Shown here piece by piece: positions 7,773 to 21,558 of a stretch of 64,000 bases of DNA. The notes beneath the pieces are model-generated. The model was given only the letters and a program-made list of their open reading frames with translations, did not search any database and had not been told where the DNA came from. This DNA comes from Streptomyces katrae (GTDB lineage Bacteria; Actinomycetota; Actinomycetes; Streptomycetales; Streptomycetaceae): NCBI RefSeq assembly GCF_002028425.1, contig NZ_CP020042.1, positions 2,356,001-2,420,000 of the forward strand, given 5' to 3'. The stretch's first letter is position 1; the number at the start of each line of letters is the position of its first letter. Position numbers and translations under genes: made by a program.

Positions 7773-8812
7773 GGCGGGCCCTGGCCGTCACGGCGGTGGC
7801 GGGGGCCGCCGTACTGACCCGGCGGGCGCTGCGCAAGCGCATCGGCCGCTCCCCCCTGTGGCCGCTGCCCGCGCTGGAGACCCCCGTGTCGGGCCACTCC
7901 CCGCGGCGCTGGCTGCGCGCCCTGATCGTCTCGCGCAGCGAACCCGCCGAGGGGGTGCTGCGGCTCGTGCTGGAGTCCGGTGAACTGCCGGCCTGGACCC
8001 CGGGCGCGCACGTGGACGTACGGCTGCCGTCGGGGCTGGTGCGCCAGTACTCGCTGTGCGGGGACCCGGCCGACGCCGGCCGCTACACCATCGCGGTCCG
8101 GCTGGTCGAGGACGGGCGCGGGGGCTCGCGCGAGGCGCACGCCCGGCTGGTGGAGGGCGCCGGGCTGGACGTGCGGGCGCCGCGCAACCGGTTCGAGCTG
8201 CTGCCCGCGCCCTCGTACGCCTTCGTCGCGGGGGGCATCGGGATCACCCCGGTCCTGCCCATGCTCCGCGCGGCGACGGAGGCGGGTGCGGACTGGACCC
8301 TGCTGTACGGGGGGCGTTCGCGGGCGTCGATGCCGTTCCTGCCCGAACTCGCCGCGTACGGGGAGCGGGTGACGGTCGCCGCGCAGGACGAGGCGGGCCT
8401 GCCGGACCTGGCCCCGCTGGCCGGGATCCGGCCGGGCACGCTGGTGTACTGCTGCGGCCCGGAACCGCTGATGCAGGCGGTCCGGGCGGCGGCGCCCGAC
8501 CCGTCGGCGGTGCACCTGGAGCGGTTCGGCGCGGCGGCGACCGGCCCGGGCCGGCCCTTCACCGTCGAACTCGCCCGCACGGGCGCCACGGTGGAGGTCG
8601 GGGCCGGCGAGTCGGCGCTCAGCGCGGTGCGCCGGGTCCTGCCCGACACCCCGTACTCCTGTGAACAGGGCTTCTGCGGCACCTGCCGGCACCGGGTCCT
8701 GGCGGGAGCGGTCGACCACCGCGACGAGCTCCTGACGGACGGGGAGCGGGCGGACTCGATGCTGCTGTGCGTCTCCCGCGCCGCCGAGGACCGGCTGACG
8801 CTGGACCTCTGA
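7769..8812 (+). CDS. PDR/VanB-type oxidoreductase: flavin, NAD and 2Fe-2S domains
   Basis: A 347-residue electron-transfer protein. GTG 7769 is chosen because it overlaps the previous stop in the sequence GTGA. After a short N-terminal hydrophobic stretch come a flavin-binding barrel (RQYSLCGDPAD, ~95), the NAD-binding motif GGIGITPVLPML (~155) and CCGPEPLM (~230), and a C-terminal plant-type ferredoxin domain with CEQGFCGTC and a fourth Cys in LLCVSRA. This is the domain order of phthalate dioxygenase reductase/vanillate demethylase VanB. It should pass electrons from NAD(P)H to a terminal oxygenase, most likely the coupled upstream protein. Confidence 0.88.
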   Translation: MRRALAVTAVAGAAVLTRRALRKRIGRSPLWPLPALETPVSGHSPRRWLRALIVSRSEPAEGVLRLVLESGELPAWTPGAHVDVRLPSGLVRQYSLCGDPADAGRYTIAVRLVEDGRGGSREAHARLVEGAGLDVRAPRNRFELLPAPSYAFVAGGIGITPVLPMLRAATEAGADWTLLYGGRSRASMPFLPELAAYGERVTVAAQDEAGLPDLAPLAGIRPGTLVYCCGPEPLMQAVRAAAPDPSAVHLERFGAAATGPGRPFTVELARTGATVEVGAGESALSAVRRVLPDTPYSCEQGFCGTCRHRVLAGAVDHRDELLTDGERADSMLLCVSRAAEDRLTLDL

Positions 8813-8850
8813 ACAAGTGGCCCGCCCTCCCTCGAAGTAGGGTGTTCGCC

Positions 8851-9567
8851 ATGACGACCGGGGTGCGGCGCAGGATGGGTGTCGAGGAGCGGCGGCAGCA
8901 GCTGATCGGGGTTGCCCTGGAGCTGTTCAGCCACCGCTCCCCCGACGACGTGTCGATCGACGAGATCGCGGCGGCGGCCGGGATATCCCGGCCGCTCGTC
9001 TACCACTACTTCCCGGGCAAGCTGAGCCTGTACGAGGCCGCGCTGCGGCGGGCCGCCGACGAGCTGGCCGAGCGGTTCGTCGAGCCGCAGGAGGGTCCGC
9101 TCGGGGCCCGCCTGCTGCGGGTGATGGGCCGGTACTTCGCGTTCGTCGACGACCACGGCCCCGGTTTCTCGGCGTTGTTGCGCGGCGGCCCGGCGGCGGG
9201 CAGCAGCCGGGCCAACGCGATGATCGACGAGGTGCGGCAGGCCGCGTACGAGCAGATCCTCGCGCACATCGGGGTGGAGGAGCCGCCCGCCCGCCTGGAG
9301 CTGGTGGTGCGGTCGTGGGTGTCGCTGGCCGAGTCGACGGCGCTGCTGTGGCTGGACGGGCGGCGGATCCCGCGGGCCGAGCTGGAGCTCCAGCTGGTGC
9401 ACGACTTCGCCGCGCTGGCCGCGGTGAGCGCGGCGTACGACGCGGAGATGGCGGGGATCCTCGTACGCATCCTGGCGGGCGAGCCGGCCGACGGGCCCTT
9501 CGGGGAACTGGTCGGGCGGCTGGCGGCGCTGGTGCCGGGGCCGCGCGAGGACGCACGGGAGATGTGA
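8851..9567 (+). CDS. TetR family transcriptional regulator
   Basis: A 238-residue regulator; ATG 8851 is used although an in-frame ATG eight codons later is also possible. The N-terminal helix-turn-helix reads SIDEIAAAAGISRPLVYHYF, the TetR_N signature, followed by a helical ligand-binding region with MGRYFAFVDDHGPGFSALLRGG, resembling the actinobacterial TetR proteins that respond to acyl or lipid ligands. It lies 38 bases behind the oxidoreductase gene on the same strand and is likely to control the hydrolase/reductase pair. No clear palindromic operator was spotted upstream of 6876. Confidence 0.85.
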   Translation: MTTGVRRRMGVEERRQQLIGVALELFSHRSPDDVSIDEIAAAAGISRPLVYHYFPGKLSLYEAALRRAADELAERFVEPQEGPLGARLLRVMGRYFAFVDDHGPGFSALLRGGPAAGSSRANAMIDEVRQAAYEQILAHIGVEEPPARLELVVRSWVSLAESTALLWLDGRRIPRAELELQLVHDFAALAAVSAAYDAEMAGILVRILAGEPADGPFGELVGRLAALVPGPREDAREM

Positions 9568-9685
9568 CGGCCGCCGCCGGGGTGTCCGATGGATCTGCGG
9601 GGGACGCCGCGACGCCGCGGAGGTCCGACGGACAGCCGGGTGGGGGCGGGTGGGACCGGGCGGCGCCGCTGGCGATAATGCCCGC

Positions 9686-10210
9686 GTGATCATTGACGAC
9701 GGGATCGTGTTCCGGGCGGCCGGGGAGAAGGACGCCGGAATCCTGGTGAAGCTGTACGACCAGGCCGCCCGGTGGATGCGCAAGCAGGGCATCGACCAGT
9801 GGAAGCCGGGCGAGAAGGACGCCGCTCACTTCCGCGGGAAGATGCGCGACGGGGAGGTGTGGCTCGCGGCGGACGCCGACGGGCAGGTCGTCGGGGCGTA
9901 CGAGCTGTGGTGGTCCGACGAGGAGGCATGGGGGGTCCAGCCGCCGGTCGCGGGCTATGTGCACCGGCTGATGGTGGACCGTGAGACGGCCGCGCCGGGA
10001 ACCGGCCTGCGCATCCTGGAGCACGCCGAGCACCGGATCGCGCGGACCGGGCGGGAGCGGGCGCGGCTGGACTGCGTGTCGACCAACCCGCGGCTGCTGG
10101 CGTACTACCAGGGCGCCGGCTACCGGGTCGTGGGCGAGTTCCCGTCGAAGCAGGGCAAGGACGGCCGGGTGTACGGGGTGATCCTCCTGGAGCGGCGCCT
10201 CGACGTATGA
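9686..10210 (+). CDS. GNAT family N-acetyltransferase
   Basis: A 174-residue protein from GTG 9686. The N-terminal segment IVFRAAGEKDAGILVKLYDQ, the central beta strands GQVVGAYELWW and VHRLMVDRETAAPGTGLRILEHAEHRI (acetyl-CoA-binding loop) and the late LAYYQGAGYRVVGEF are the GNAT order of motifs. The usual Q/RxxGxG/A loop is altered to APGTGL. The substrate is unknown. It is a stand-alone gene, 118 bases after the TetR gene. Confidence 0.8.
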   Translation: MIIDDGIVFRAAGEKDAGILVKLYDQAARWMRKQGIDQWKPGEKDAAHFRGKMRDGEVWLAADADGQVVGAYELWWSDEEAWGVQPPVAGYVHRLMVDRETAAPGTGLRILEHAEHRIARTGRERARLDCVSTNPRLLAYYQGAGYRVVGEFPSKQGKDGRVYGVILLERRLDV

Positions 10211-10311
10211 GACGCGGGGACCAGGGTGGGAGGGCAGGCCCCGGCCGCGGGGCGCCGGCCCGCCGCGCCCGCCGGACCGGGGCGGCTCTCGGCCGTCCGT
10301 GCGGGGACCCG

Positions 10312-10341
10312 TTGTCCGGGTGCCCGGCCCGCCGGTACTGA
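10312..10341 (+). promoter_or_regulatory. Possible promoter of the ChW-repeat protein gene
   Basis: TTGTCC at 10312-10317 and TACTGA at 10336-10341 with an 18-base spacer lie ~36 bases ahead of the start codon. Followed by an AGGAGGGG ribosome binding site (10363-10370). Weak consensus match only. Confidence 0.35.
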
Positions 10342-10376
10342 TGGTCGCGACCAGTCGGTACCAGGAGGGGAAAACG

Positions 10377-10973
10377 ATGGGGAATTCCATGGGCAGGTCC
10401 GCGGGCGCCGTGTTGGGGCTGGCACTGGCGGGCTTACTGGGGGCCACGGGGGTGGCCGGGGCCCAGCCGCGGCCGTCGGCGCCGAGCGGGAGTGCCGGCG
10501 CGGTGGCCGTGGCACCGGCCTCGGTGGTCGCGGACGTCGAGGCGGCGGCCGCCCGGCAGCACGCGCTCGCGCCGGCCGCGCGGGTGGTCTGCTACGCCGC
10601 GCACGTGCAGGACATCGGCTGGCAGTCGGCGGTGTGCGACGGCGCCGTGGCCGGTACCACCGGGCAGAGCCGCCGGATGGAGGCGCTGACCGTGGCAACC
10701 AGCGGGACGGGCGGGGTCTGTGCCGACGCCCATCTGGCCGACATCGGCTGGCAGGGCTGGCGGTGCGCGGCCGACGGGAAGGCGGTGACGGTCGGCACCA
10801 CCGGGGAGTCCCGGCAGATGGAGGCGCTGGGCCTCCAGGTCGGCAGCGGCGGCGTGTCGGCGCAGGCGCACGTGGCGGACCTCGGCTGGCTGAACGCGCT
10901 CGCCGGGAACCCGGTGTACGTGGGCACGACCGGGCAGGCGCGGCGGATGGAAGCCGTCCGGATCTGGGTCTGA
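10377..10973 (+). CDS. Secreted protein with three ChW (clostridial hydrophobic W) repeats; TTA codon
   Basis: A 198-residue protein. The start is ATG 10377, six bases after a strong AGGAGGGG; longer in-frame starts have no such site. A signal peptide (AGAVLGLALAGLLGATGVAGA) is followed by three ~48-residue ChW repeats, each with an A-H-x-x-D-(I/L)-G-W core and an ending like GTTGQSRRMEAL: cores AHVQDIGW, AHLADIGW and AHVADLGW. ChW repeats are found in exported clostridial and Streptomyces proteins and are thought to bind surfaces or partners. Codon 20 (10434-10436) is TTA, the rare Leu codon needing the bldA tRNA, so translation should depend on development. A perfect-arm hairpin ends the gene. 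Confidence 0.8.
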   Translation: MGNSMGRSAGAVLGLALAGLLGATGVAGAQPRPSAPSGSAGAVAVAPASVVADVEAAAARQHALAPAARVVCYAAHVQDIGWQSAVCDGAVAGTTGQSRRMEALTVATSGTGGVCADAHLADIGWQGWRCAADGKAVTVGTTGESRQMEALGLQVGSGGVSAQAHVADLGWLNALAGNPVYVGTTGQARRMEAVRIWV

Positions 10974-10985
10974 GCCGGACGGCGT

Positions 10986-11024
10986 GACGGGGTGGTGCCG
11001 GGCCGCGGCCGGTACCACCCCGTC
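10986..11024. terminator. Bidirectional terminator between ChW gene and pullulanase gene
   Basis: A 16-bp inverted repeat, GACGGGGTGGTGCCGG (10986-11001) with CCGGTACCACCCCGTC (11009-11024), one mismatch and a 7-base loop, sits between the converging genes. Confidence 0.75.
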
Positions 11025-11038
11025 TGCGGGCGGGTGCG

Positions 11039-16435
<5,397 letters not shown>

Positions 16436-16460
16436 GGGGTCTCTCCTCGGGGAGGGTGGG

Positions 16461-16499
16461 GGCCGCCCGGCGTGGCAGGGTCAGGGGTGCCGGGCGGCC
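16461..16499 (-). terminator. Hairpin between amylase and pullulanase genes
   Basis: GGCCGCCCGGC (16461-16471) pairs perfectly with GCCGGGCGGCC (16489-16499), with a 17-base loop. It stands after the amylase stop and just before the pullulanase ribosome binding site. It may terminate part of the amylase transcripts and limit read-through into the pullulanase. Confidence 0.6.
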
Positions 16500-16516
16500 C
16501 TGGTCGGGGGCGCGGG

Positions 16517-18226
16517 TCAGTTGCGCCAGGTGTCGGTCAGGGTGACCTTGCCGTTGGCCGGGACGGTGGCGGAGCGGTTGGCCCCGCTCTCCCAGGTGAC
16601 GTTGCCGGAGGCGTCCTTGCGGACGTACTTGTAGGAGAAGGAGGTGCCGGCGGGGAGGGTGACGTCCAGCTTCCACACGGGGTAGGAGGCCGGGTCGAGT
16701 TTGAGGGCGGCGCCGGTGTTCCAGTTGCCGAGCTCCGCCCGGTCGCCGGTGACGTAGAGGTCCTGGCCGGGGACGGTGGTGGCGCTGACGGCGAAGGAGG
16801 CGCCGGTGGCGGCCGGGGGCGTCCCGGCGGCGGTGCAGGTGCGGGCGCCGGTGTGCAGGGCGAGGGCGGTCTGGGGGGCGAGCGTGGCGGTGAACCGTCC
16901 GCCGGAGTCCACGCTCACGGCGCGGCCGCTCTGCACGTCGCAGTAGCTCCCGGCGGGCAGGGAGGTCTGGAAGGTCCGGGTCAGCGGCGAGCCCTCGTGG
17001 TTGAGGGCCACGTACGCCTTGGTCCCGCGCCCGAAGGCGATCTGGTTGGCGCCGTCGTCCCACCAGTCGGTGACGCCCTGCCCCCGGGCGGTGTTCCGCA
17101 GGCCCACCATGGAGGAGATCTCCGGCCAGGCGTGCTGGCACTTCCACCCGTCGCTGTAACAGGCGTTGACCGTGCCCCCGTTGGGCGGGCCGGCGTCCTT
17201 GTCGGTCCACTCGTAGCCGGAGTGCACGTCCGGGGAGCCGTAGGGCCAGGCCAGCATGAAGACGGAGGCGAGGGTGTAGTTCGCGCCGTCCTTGTAGTTG
17301 AGGGTGTCGCCGACCCGTTCGGTGTCGTGGTTGTCGACGAACACCGCCGACTGGGCCGAGGGCATGTATCCCCAGCCCTCGCCGAAGTTCTTCAGGTAGG
17401 CGAGCTTCTCGCCCTGGAAGACCCGCTTCAGGTCCCGGGCGTACCGGAACTCCTGCACGTCCCCGTTGCCGAGGTATTCGGAGGGCTGCACGGCCTCGCC
17501 GGCCCCGTATATCGCCTCCTGCTTCCAGTAGGCGGAGGGGTTGGCGAGGCGGGACTTGATGTTGGCGAGGTCGGCGGCGGGCATGTGCTTGGCGGCGTCG
17601 ATCCGGAAGCCGTCGACGCCCAGCGACAGCAGGTCGTTGAGGTAGCCGGCGATCCGGCCGCGTACGTACTCCTCGCCGGTGTCGAGGTCGGCGAGCTGGA
17701 CGAGCTCGCAGTTCTGGACGTTGGCCCGGTTCTGGTAGTCGGAGACGGTGGCCCGGCAGTCGTCCATGTCGGCGCCGGAGTAGAGGCCGGGGTAGTCGTA
17801 CTTCGTGTACGAGGACCCGCCGGTCCCGATCCCGTCCCCGGCGGCCATGTGGTTGATGACGGAGTCGGCGACGACCTTGACCCCGGCGGTGTGGCAGGTG
17901 TCCACCATCCGCTTGAAGGCGGCCCGGTCCCCGAGCCGCCCCGCGATCTTGTAGCTGACGGGCTGGTACGAGGTCCACCACTGGGGGCCCTGAACGTGTT
18001 CCTGCGGCGGCGAGACCTGGACGTACCCGTATCCGGCGGGGCCGAGGCTGTCGCTGCAGGCCTTGGCGACGGAGTCGAACCGCCACTCGAAGAGCACGGC
18101 GGTGACGTCCTTGTCCCCGGGCGGGGCGGCCTGCGCGGGCGGGGCCTGCGCGGTGAGGGAGGCGGCGGCGAGCGCGACCACCGCGAGCCCGGCTCTGCCG
18201 GCGCGCGCGGATACGGATCTGGCCAT
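16517..18226 (-). CDS. aml: Secreted alpha-amylase with C-terminal starch-binding domain
   Basis: A 569-residue enzyme. ATG 18226 is preceded by CAGGAGGAGC, the strongest ribosome binding site nearby. A signal peptide spans ~1-34, ending AQA-AP. The GH13 catalytic domain has ADSVINHM (~120-127), nucleophile Asp210 in [11 protein letters not shown], acid Glu244 in GAGEAV and NHD at 299-301 in FVDNHDTER. Residues ~470-569 are a CBM20 starch-binding domain ([26 protein letters not shown]). This is the classic Streptomyces Aml architecture and length. It degrades starch to maltose and maltodextrins, which the nearby MalEFG system imports. TTGCAAG-type repeats upstream suggest repression by the LacI-family regulator MalR. 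Confidence 0.93.
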   Translation of the reverse strand: MARSVSARAGRAGLAVVALAAASLTAQAPPAQAAPPGDKDVTAVLFEWRFDSVAKACSDSLGPAGYGYVQVSPPQEHVQGPQWWTSYQPVSYKIAGRLGDRAAFKRMVDTCHTAGVKVVADSVINHMAAGDGIGTGGSSYTKYDYPGLYSGADMDDCRATVSDYQNRANVQNCELVQLADLDTGEEYVRGRIAGYLNDLLSLGVDGFRIDAAKHMPAADLANIKSRLANPSAYWKQEAIYGAGEAVQPSEYLGNGDVQEFRYARDLKRVFQGEKLAYLKNFGEGWGYMPSAQSAVFVDNHDTERVGDTLNYKDGANYTLASVFMLAWPYGSPDVHSGYEWTDKDAGPPNGGTVNACYSDGWKCQHAWPEISSMVGLRNTARGQGVTDWWDDGANQIAFGRGTKAYVALNHEGSPLTRTFQTSLPAGSYCDVQSGRAVSVDSGGRFTATLAPQTALALHTGARTCTAAGTPPAATGASFAVSATTVPGQDLYVTGDRAELGNWNTGAALKLDPASYPVWKLDVTLPAGTSFSYKYVRKDASGNVTWESGANRSATVPANGKVTLTDTWRN

Positions 18227-18292
18227 GTGGGGGCTCCTCCTGGCGGGAAGGCGTGGGGGGTTGCACGCGACCGTAGGGGGCGGCCAGGAGTG

Positions 18293-18320
18293 TTGCAAGA
18301 GCTTGCGCAAGAGATTGCAG
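18293..18320 (-). promoter_or_regulatory. Putative MalR operator upstream of the amylase gene
   Basis: On the given strand TTGCAAGAGCTTGCGCAAG is followed by AGATTGCAG. It holds the palindrome CTTGCGCAAG (18303-18312) and flanking TTGCA direct repeats, ~67-94 bases before the aml start. Streptomyces amylase promoters are known to carry TTGCA/CTTGCAG direct repeats bound by Reg1/MalR. Twelve bases, TTGCAAGAGCTT, recur exactly at 32236-32247. Confidence 0.65.
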
Positions 18321-18376
18321 AATTGTTTCCGGACCTGCCTCCGCGCCCCGTGCCGGGTTCGCCTAGGTTGGGCGGC

Positions 18377-18733
18377 ATGACTTCTGCGCTTCTCATCGGG
18401 TACGACCCGCACGCGATACCGGTACCGGACGTCGACCGGGCGGGTGTCCAGGCAGCCCTCGACGCGGAGTTGGTCCGCTTCGGCGAGCACGGCATCGACG
18501 CGGCGATGACAATGATCGTGTGGGACGAGTCGGCCGAGCCCACGCTCATCGCGTCACTGACCGAACGGCCGTGGGACGTCGTGATCGTCGGCGGCGGCAT
18601 CCGCAAGGCGGAACAGCTGTTTCCCCTGTTCGAGCAGACCATCAACCTGATCCGCCGCCACGCCCCCCAGGCGGCGATCGCGTTCAACACCCACCCCGGC
18701 GACAGCGTCGAGGCGGCCCGGCGCTGGCTCTGA
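18377..18733 (+). CDS. Small conserved protein, function unknown
   Basis: A 118-residue protein from ATG 18377, divergent from aml across 150 bases. [15 protein letters not shown], a central [17 protein letters not shown] and an ending [15 protein letters not shown] suggest an alternating alpha/beta (flavodoxin- or response-regulator-like) fold with a glycine loop at VIVGGGIR. I do not recognise a named family. There is no sign of a link to starch metabolism beyond sharing the divergent promoter region. Confidence 0.7.
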   Translation: MTSALLIGYDPHAIPVPDVDRAGVQAALDAELVRFGEHGIDAAMTMIVWDESAEPTLIASLTERPWDVVIVGGGIRKAEQLFPLFEQTINLIRRHAPQAAIAFNTHPGDSVEAARRWL

Positions 18734-18751
18734 CCGCGCCGGGCACGCGAA

Positions 18752-18792
18752 CGGGGGGTGGCAGACGCGGACTGCGCGCCTGCCACCCCCCG
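18752..18792. terminator. Bidirectional terminator
   Basis: CGGGGGGTGGCAG (18752-18764) pairs perfectly with CTGCCACCCCCCG (18780-18792), with further pairing in the loop. It separates the converging 118-residue protein and M4 protease genes. Confidence 0.8.
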
Positions 18793-18803
18793 CGGGGTGT
18801 GCG

Positions 18804-20354
18804 TTACTTGACGTTGACGGCCGTCCAGGCGGCCGCCACCTGCTGGTACTCGACGCCCGTCGAGCCGTACAGGTCGGCCGTCGCCTTCAAGGTCGCCGTG
18901 CGGGCGCCCGCGTAGTCGGTGGTCGAGGTCATGTAGGTCGACAGGGCCTTGTACCAGATCTTGTACGCCTTGGTCCGGCCGATGCCCGCGACGGTCGAGC
19001 CGTCGTAGGTGGGCGAGTTGTACGCCACGCCGTTGACCGTCTTCGCGCCGCTGCCCTCGGACAGCAGGTAGAAGAAGTGGTTCGCCACGCCCGACGAGTT
19101 GTGCACGTCGAGACGGCCCACCGTCCTGGACCAGTAGTCGGCGGAGGCGCCGTCCTTGCTCGGCTTGTCCATGTAGCGCAGCGGGCTGCCGTCGCCCCGG
19201 ATGTCGATCTTCTCGCCGATGAGGTAGTCACCGGGGTCGGAGGCGTTGTTGGCGAAGAACTCCACCGACGTGCCAAAGATGTCGCTGGTGGCCTCGTTCA
19301 GACCGCCGGACTCACGGCTGTAGTTGAGCTTGGCGGTGGCGGCCGTGAGGCCGTGGCTCATCTCGTGACCCGCGACGTCCAGCGCGGTCAGCGGCTTCTG
19401 GTTGTTCTGGCCGTCGCCGTAGGTCATGCAGAAGCAGCTGTCGTCCCAGAAGGCGTTGACGTAGGCGTTGCCGTAGTGGACCCGGGAGTAGGCGGCCTTG
19501 CCGTCGCCGGCGATGCCGTTGCGGCCGAGCTCGCTCTTGTAGAAGTCCCAGGTGACGGCCGCGCCGTAGTGGGCGTCGACGGCGGCGGTCTGGCGGTTCG
19601 CCGGGGTGCCGTCGCCCCACGTGTCGTCGCTGTCGGTGAAGAGGGTGCCCGTGCCCGAGGTGCCGCCGTTGAGGTCGTAGGTCTTGTGGCCGCCGCGCGC
19701 CGTGTCGGTCAGGCTGAACGCCGACCCGCTCGGCGCGGTGCCCAGGGTGACCGAGCCGGAGTACTCGCTGGTGCCGATGCCGGTGTCGATGGCCTCGTAC
19801 GAGTAGAGCTCGGCGCCGGTGGCGGCGTCGGTGATGACGTGCCGCTCGCTGGGGGTGCCGTCGTGCTGGGTGCCCTTGACGACGGCCTCGTAGGCGAAGA
19901 CCGGCTTGCTGGTCGCGGCCCACACGACCTGGCGCGCCCCTGCGGGCGCCCGCAGGGCGGAACGGGCCCCGGCCGGGGCTATCTTCGCCTCGACCGCCTT
20001 GTCGGTCTTGCGGCTGCCGTCCTTCTTCTGGTGGACGACCAGGTCGCCGCCGAGGACGGGCAGGCCCTGGTAGGTGCGCTCGTAGCGGGTGTGGACGGTG
20101 CCGTCCGCGTCCTTGACGACGTCACGGGCCACAAGGGCCTCGTCGCCGGCCAGGCCGATGGCACGCGCGGTGGCGGCGGCGGAGTTCTGCGCCTCGCCGA
20201 TCGCCTGGGCGCGGGCCCCGGCCGACAGGGTGAGGGCGGTGGCACCCGCCTCACGCTCGGCGGAGGCGCTGGCGGAACCGGTCTGAACGGCGATGGCGAC
20301 CATGGCCGCCGAGGCGACGATCGCGGCGGCACGCAGCGTGCGGGAAGAGGACAT
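18804..20354 (-). CDS. Secreted thermolysin-like neutral metalloprotease (M4)
   Basis: A 516-residue prepro-enzyme from ATG 20354, with an N-terminal signal (AAAIVASAAMVAIAVQTGSASA). It has an FTP/PepSY-type propeptide (~35-200, with HTRYERTYQGLPVLGGDLVVH) and a peptidase M4 catalytic domain (~215-516). The zinc site is HEMSHGLT at ~330 with the third ligand in GGLNEATSD about 20 residues later. The C-terminal lobe contains the usual DVHNSSGVANHFFYLLSEG His motif. Length and order match Streptomyces extracellular neutral proteases. It degrades external proteins. Two TTGACC copies occur upstream. Confidence 0.93.
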   Translation of the reverse strand: MSSSRTLRAAAIVASAAMVAIAVQTGSASASAEREAGATALTLSAGARAQAIGEAQNSAAATARAIGLAGDEALVARDVVKDADGTVHTRYERTYQGLPVLGGDLVVHQKKDGSRKTDKAVEAKIAPAGARSALRAPAGARQVVWAATSKPVFAYEAVVKGTQHDGTPSERHVITDAATGAELYSYEAIDTGIGTSEYSGSVTLGTAPSGSAFSLTDTARGGHKTYDLNGGTSGTGTLFTDSDDTWGDGTPANRQTAAVDAHYGAAVTWDFYKSELGRNGIAGDGKAAYSRVHYGNAYVNAFWDDSCFCMTYGDGQNNQKPLTALDVAGHEMSHGLTAATAKLNYSRESGGLNEATSDIFGTSVEFFANNASDPGDYLIGEKIDIRGDGSPLRYMDKPSKDGASADYWSRTVGRLDVHNSSGVANHFFYLLSEGSGAKTVNGVAYNSPTYDGSTVAGIGRTKAYKIWYKALSTYMTSTTDYAGARTATLKATADLYGSTGVEYQQVAAAWTAVNVK

Positions 20355-20658
20355 GGGGAAAGGTCACTCCTTGGTAGCCGTGGGGGGACTGGCTGAGAGA
20401 GTGCCAGGCGAATGGCCGAAGTGACAGGTACGCAACAAGGATTTGACCTGCCGTTGTCCGTTGACCGAAGCACAAGCACCGCTCAACGAACGAAAACCCC
20501 CCATTCCGCTTCCCCTCAAACCGAGTTGCTACCAGCCCGGGTCGGCTCCCCCGGCCTTCAGATCACCGGCGGTCGCCCCAGCCGGGTCATCCTCCACACC
20601 GTCCGCCATCGGATCGGGCGCCGTGGGAGCGCCCTCGCCTTCCCGCTCCGGCGCGTGC
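20355..20658. other. 304-base gap upstream of the M4 protease
   Basis: Relatively AT-rich for this genome. On the given strand TTGACC occurs at 20443-20448 and again at 20461-20466 (18 bases apart), i.e. GGTCAA on the protease-coding strand, which might be regulator half-sites. An AAGGAG lies before the protease start. No gene or clear hairpin was seen. Confidence 0.4.
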
Positions 20659-21471
20659 CTACACGTTGGCGATGGCGAGCATGTGGGAGCTCGCGGCAAG
20701 GAGGTCGGGGTGGGGTTCCGCGAGCCGGGCCGCCGTCAGTGCCGCCTCGAACATCGGGGTGTCGATGAGGCTGTCCTTGCAGTGCTGCTCCGTGGCCTTC
20801 AAGGCAGCCCACACGGGGCCTTCGATTCCGTACACGACCGGATCCGTCAGACCTGCCTCCCGCAACTCCGCCGCCAGGTTCTCGCCGGTGTGGAAGTAGG
20901 AGCTGGTGAAGCCTTTGCGGCCGGGTGCGTGGATGCCGGTGACCATGATGTCGGCGACGGCGTCGCGTACGCGGTCGATGGTGAGCATGGTCGTGGCGAC
21001 GTGCTCGAACAGTGACGCGTACCGTCCGATCGCCGCCGCTGCGATGAGACCGCCGGGGCGTACGACCCGGGCCGCCTCGCGCAGGGCCCGGATGCGGTCG
21101 TCATGGTCGAGGAGGTGGTAGAGCGGCCCCAGTACCAGCGCGACGTCGTAGGAGTCGTCCTCGGCGTCCAGCGCGCGGGCGTCACCGATCCGGGCCGTGA
21201 AACCGGCGGCCGTGGCTTCTTCGACATGGCGCGGTACGGGGTCGACGAGGTCAACGTCATAGCCGTCCTTCAGCAGCCATCGTGCGTGAGCCCCGGGGCC
21301 GGCGCCGATGTCGATGATTCGGGCGGGCGCAGCGGGCAGATGGCGCCTCAGAAGCTCTTGGGTGCGGACCATTTCCAGGACGCCGTCGGCGCTGCTGCTC
21401 AGCCGTTCGGACTCACTGATGGTCTCGCTGTAGAAGGCGATGATCTCGGGACCTACGGAAGGTGCGGTCAT
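20659..21471 (-). CDS. Class I SAM-dependent methyltransferase
   Basis: A 270-residue protein from ATG 21471. Motif I is RIIDIGAGPGAHARWL (~55-70), motif II-like VDLVDPVPRHVEEA, and the post-motif LGPLYHLLDHDDRIRALREAARVVRPGG is the classic methyltransferase_11/25 arrangement, ending with typical loops. The substrate is unknown. It is divergent from the GntR gene, sharing 87 bases that carry a TGACCGGTCA palindrome, so the GntR protein may control it. Confidence 0.85.
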   Translation of the reverse strand: MTAPSVGPEIIAFYSETISESERLSSSADGVLEMVRTQELLRRHLPAAPARIIDIGAGPGAHARWLLKDGYDVDLVDPVPRHVEEATAAGFTARIGDARALDAEDDSYDVALVLGPLYHLLDHDDRIRALREAARVVRPGGLIAAAAIGRYASLFEHVATTMLTIDRVRDAVADIMVTGIHAPGRKGFTSSYFHTGENLAAELREAGLTDPVVYGIEGPVWAALKATEQHCKDSLIDTPMFEAALTAARLAEPHPDLLAASSHMLAIANV

Positions 21472-21518
21472 GCCGATGATTTTGGACCCTGGCGGGGGCG
21501 GCCGGTACCCCCCTAGCC

Positions 21519-21537
21519 TGACCGGTCAACCGGTCAA
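21519..21537. promoter_or_regulatory. Putative GntR operator between methyltransferase and gntR genes
   Basis: TGACCGGTCA (21519-21528) is a perfect palindrome, followed directly by a second half-copy ACCGGTCAA. It lies 22 bases ahead of the gntR start. A related sequence with core GGACCGGT/ACCGGTCC follows the gntR stop. Confidence 0.5.
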
Positions 21538-21558
21538 CTCTTTTGTCGAGGAACGCAC

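Noticed and set aside
20443..21015. Plus-strand frame opposite the methyltransferase
   Set aside because: The minus frame has clear SAM-binding motifs; the plus frame has none.
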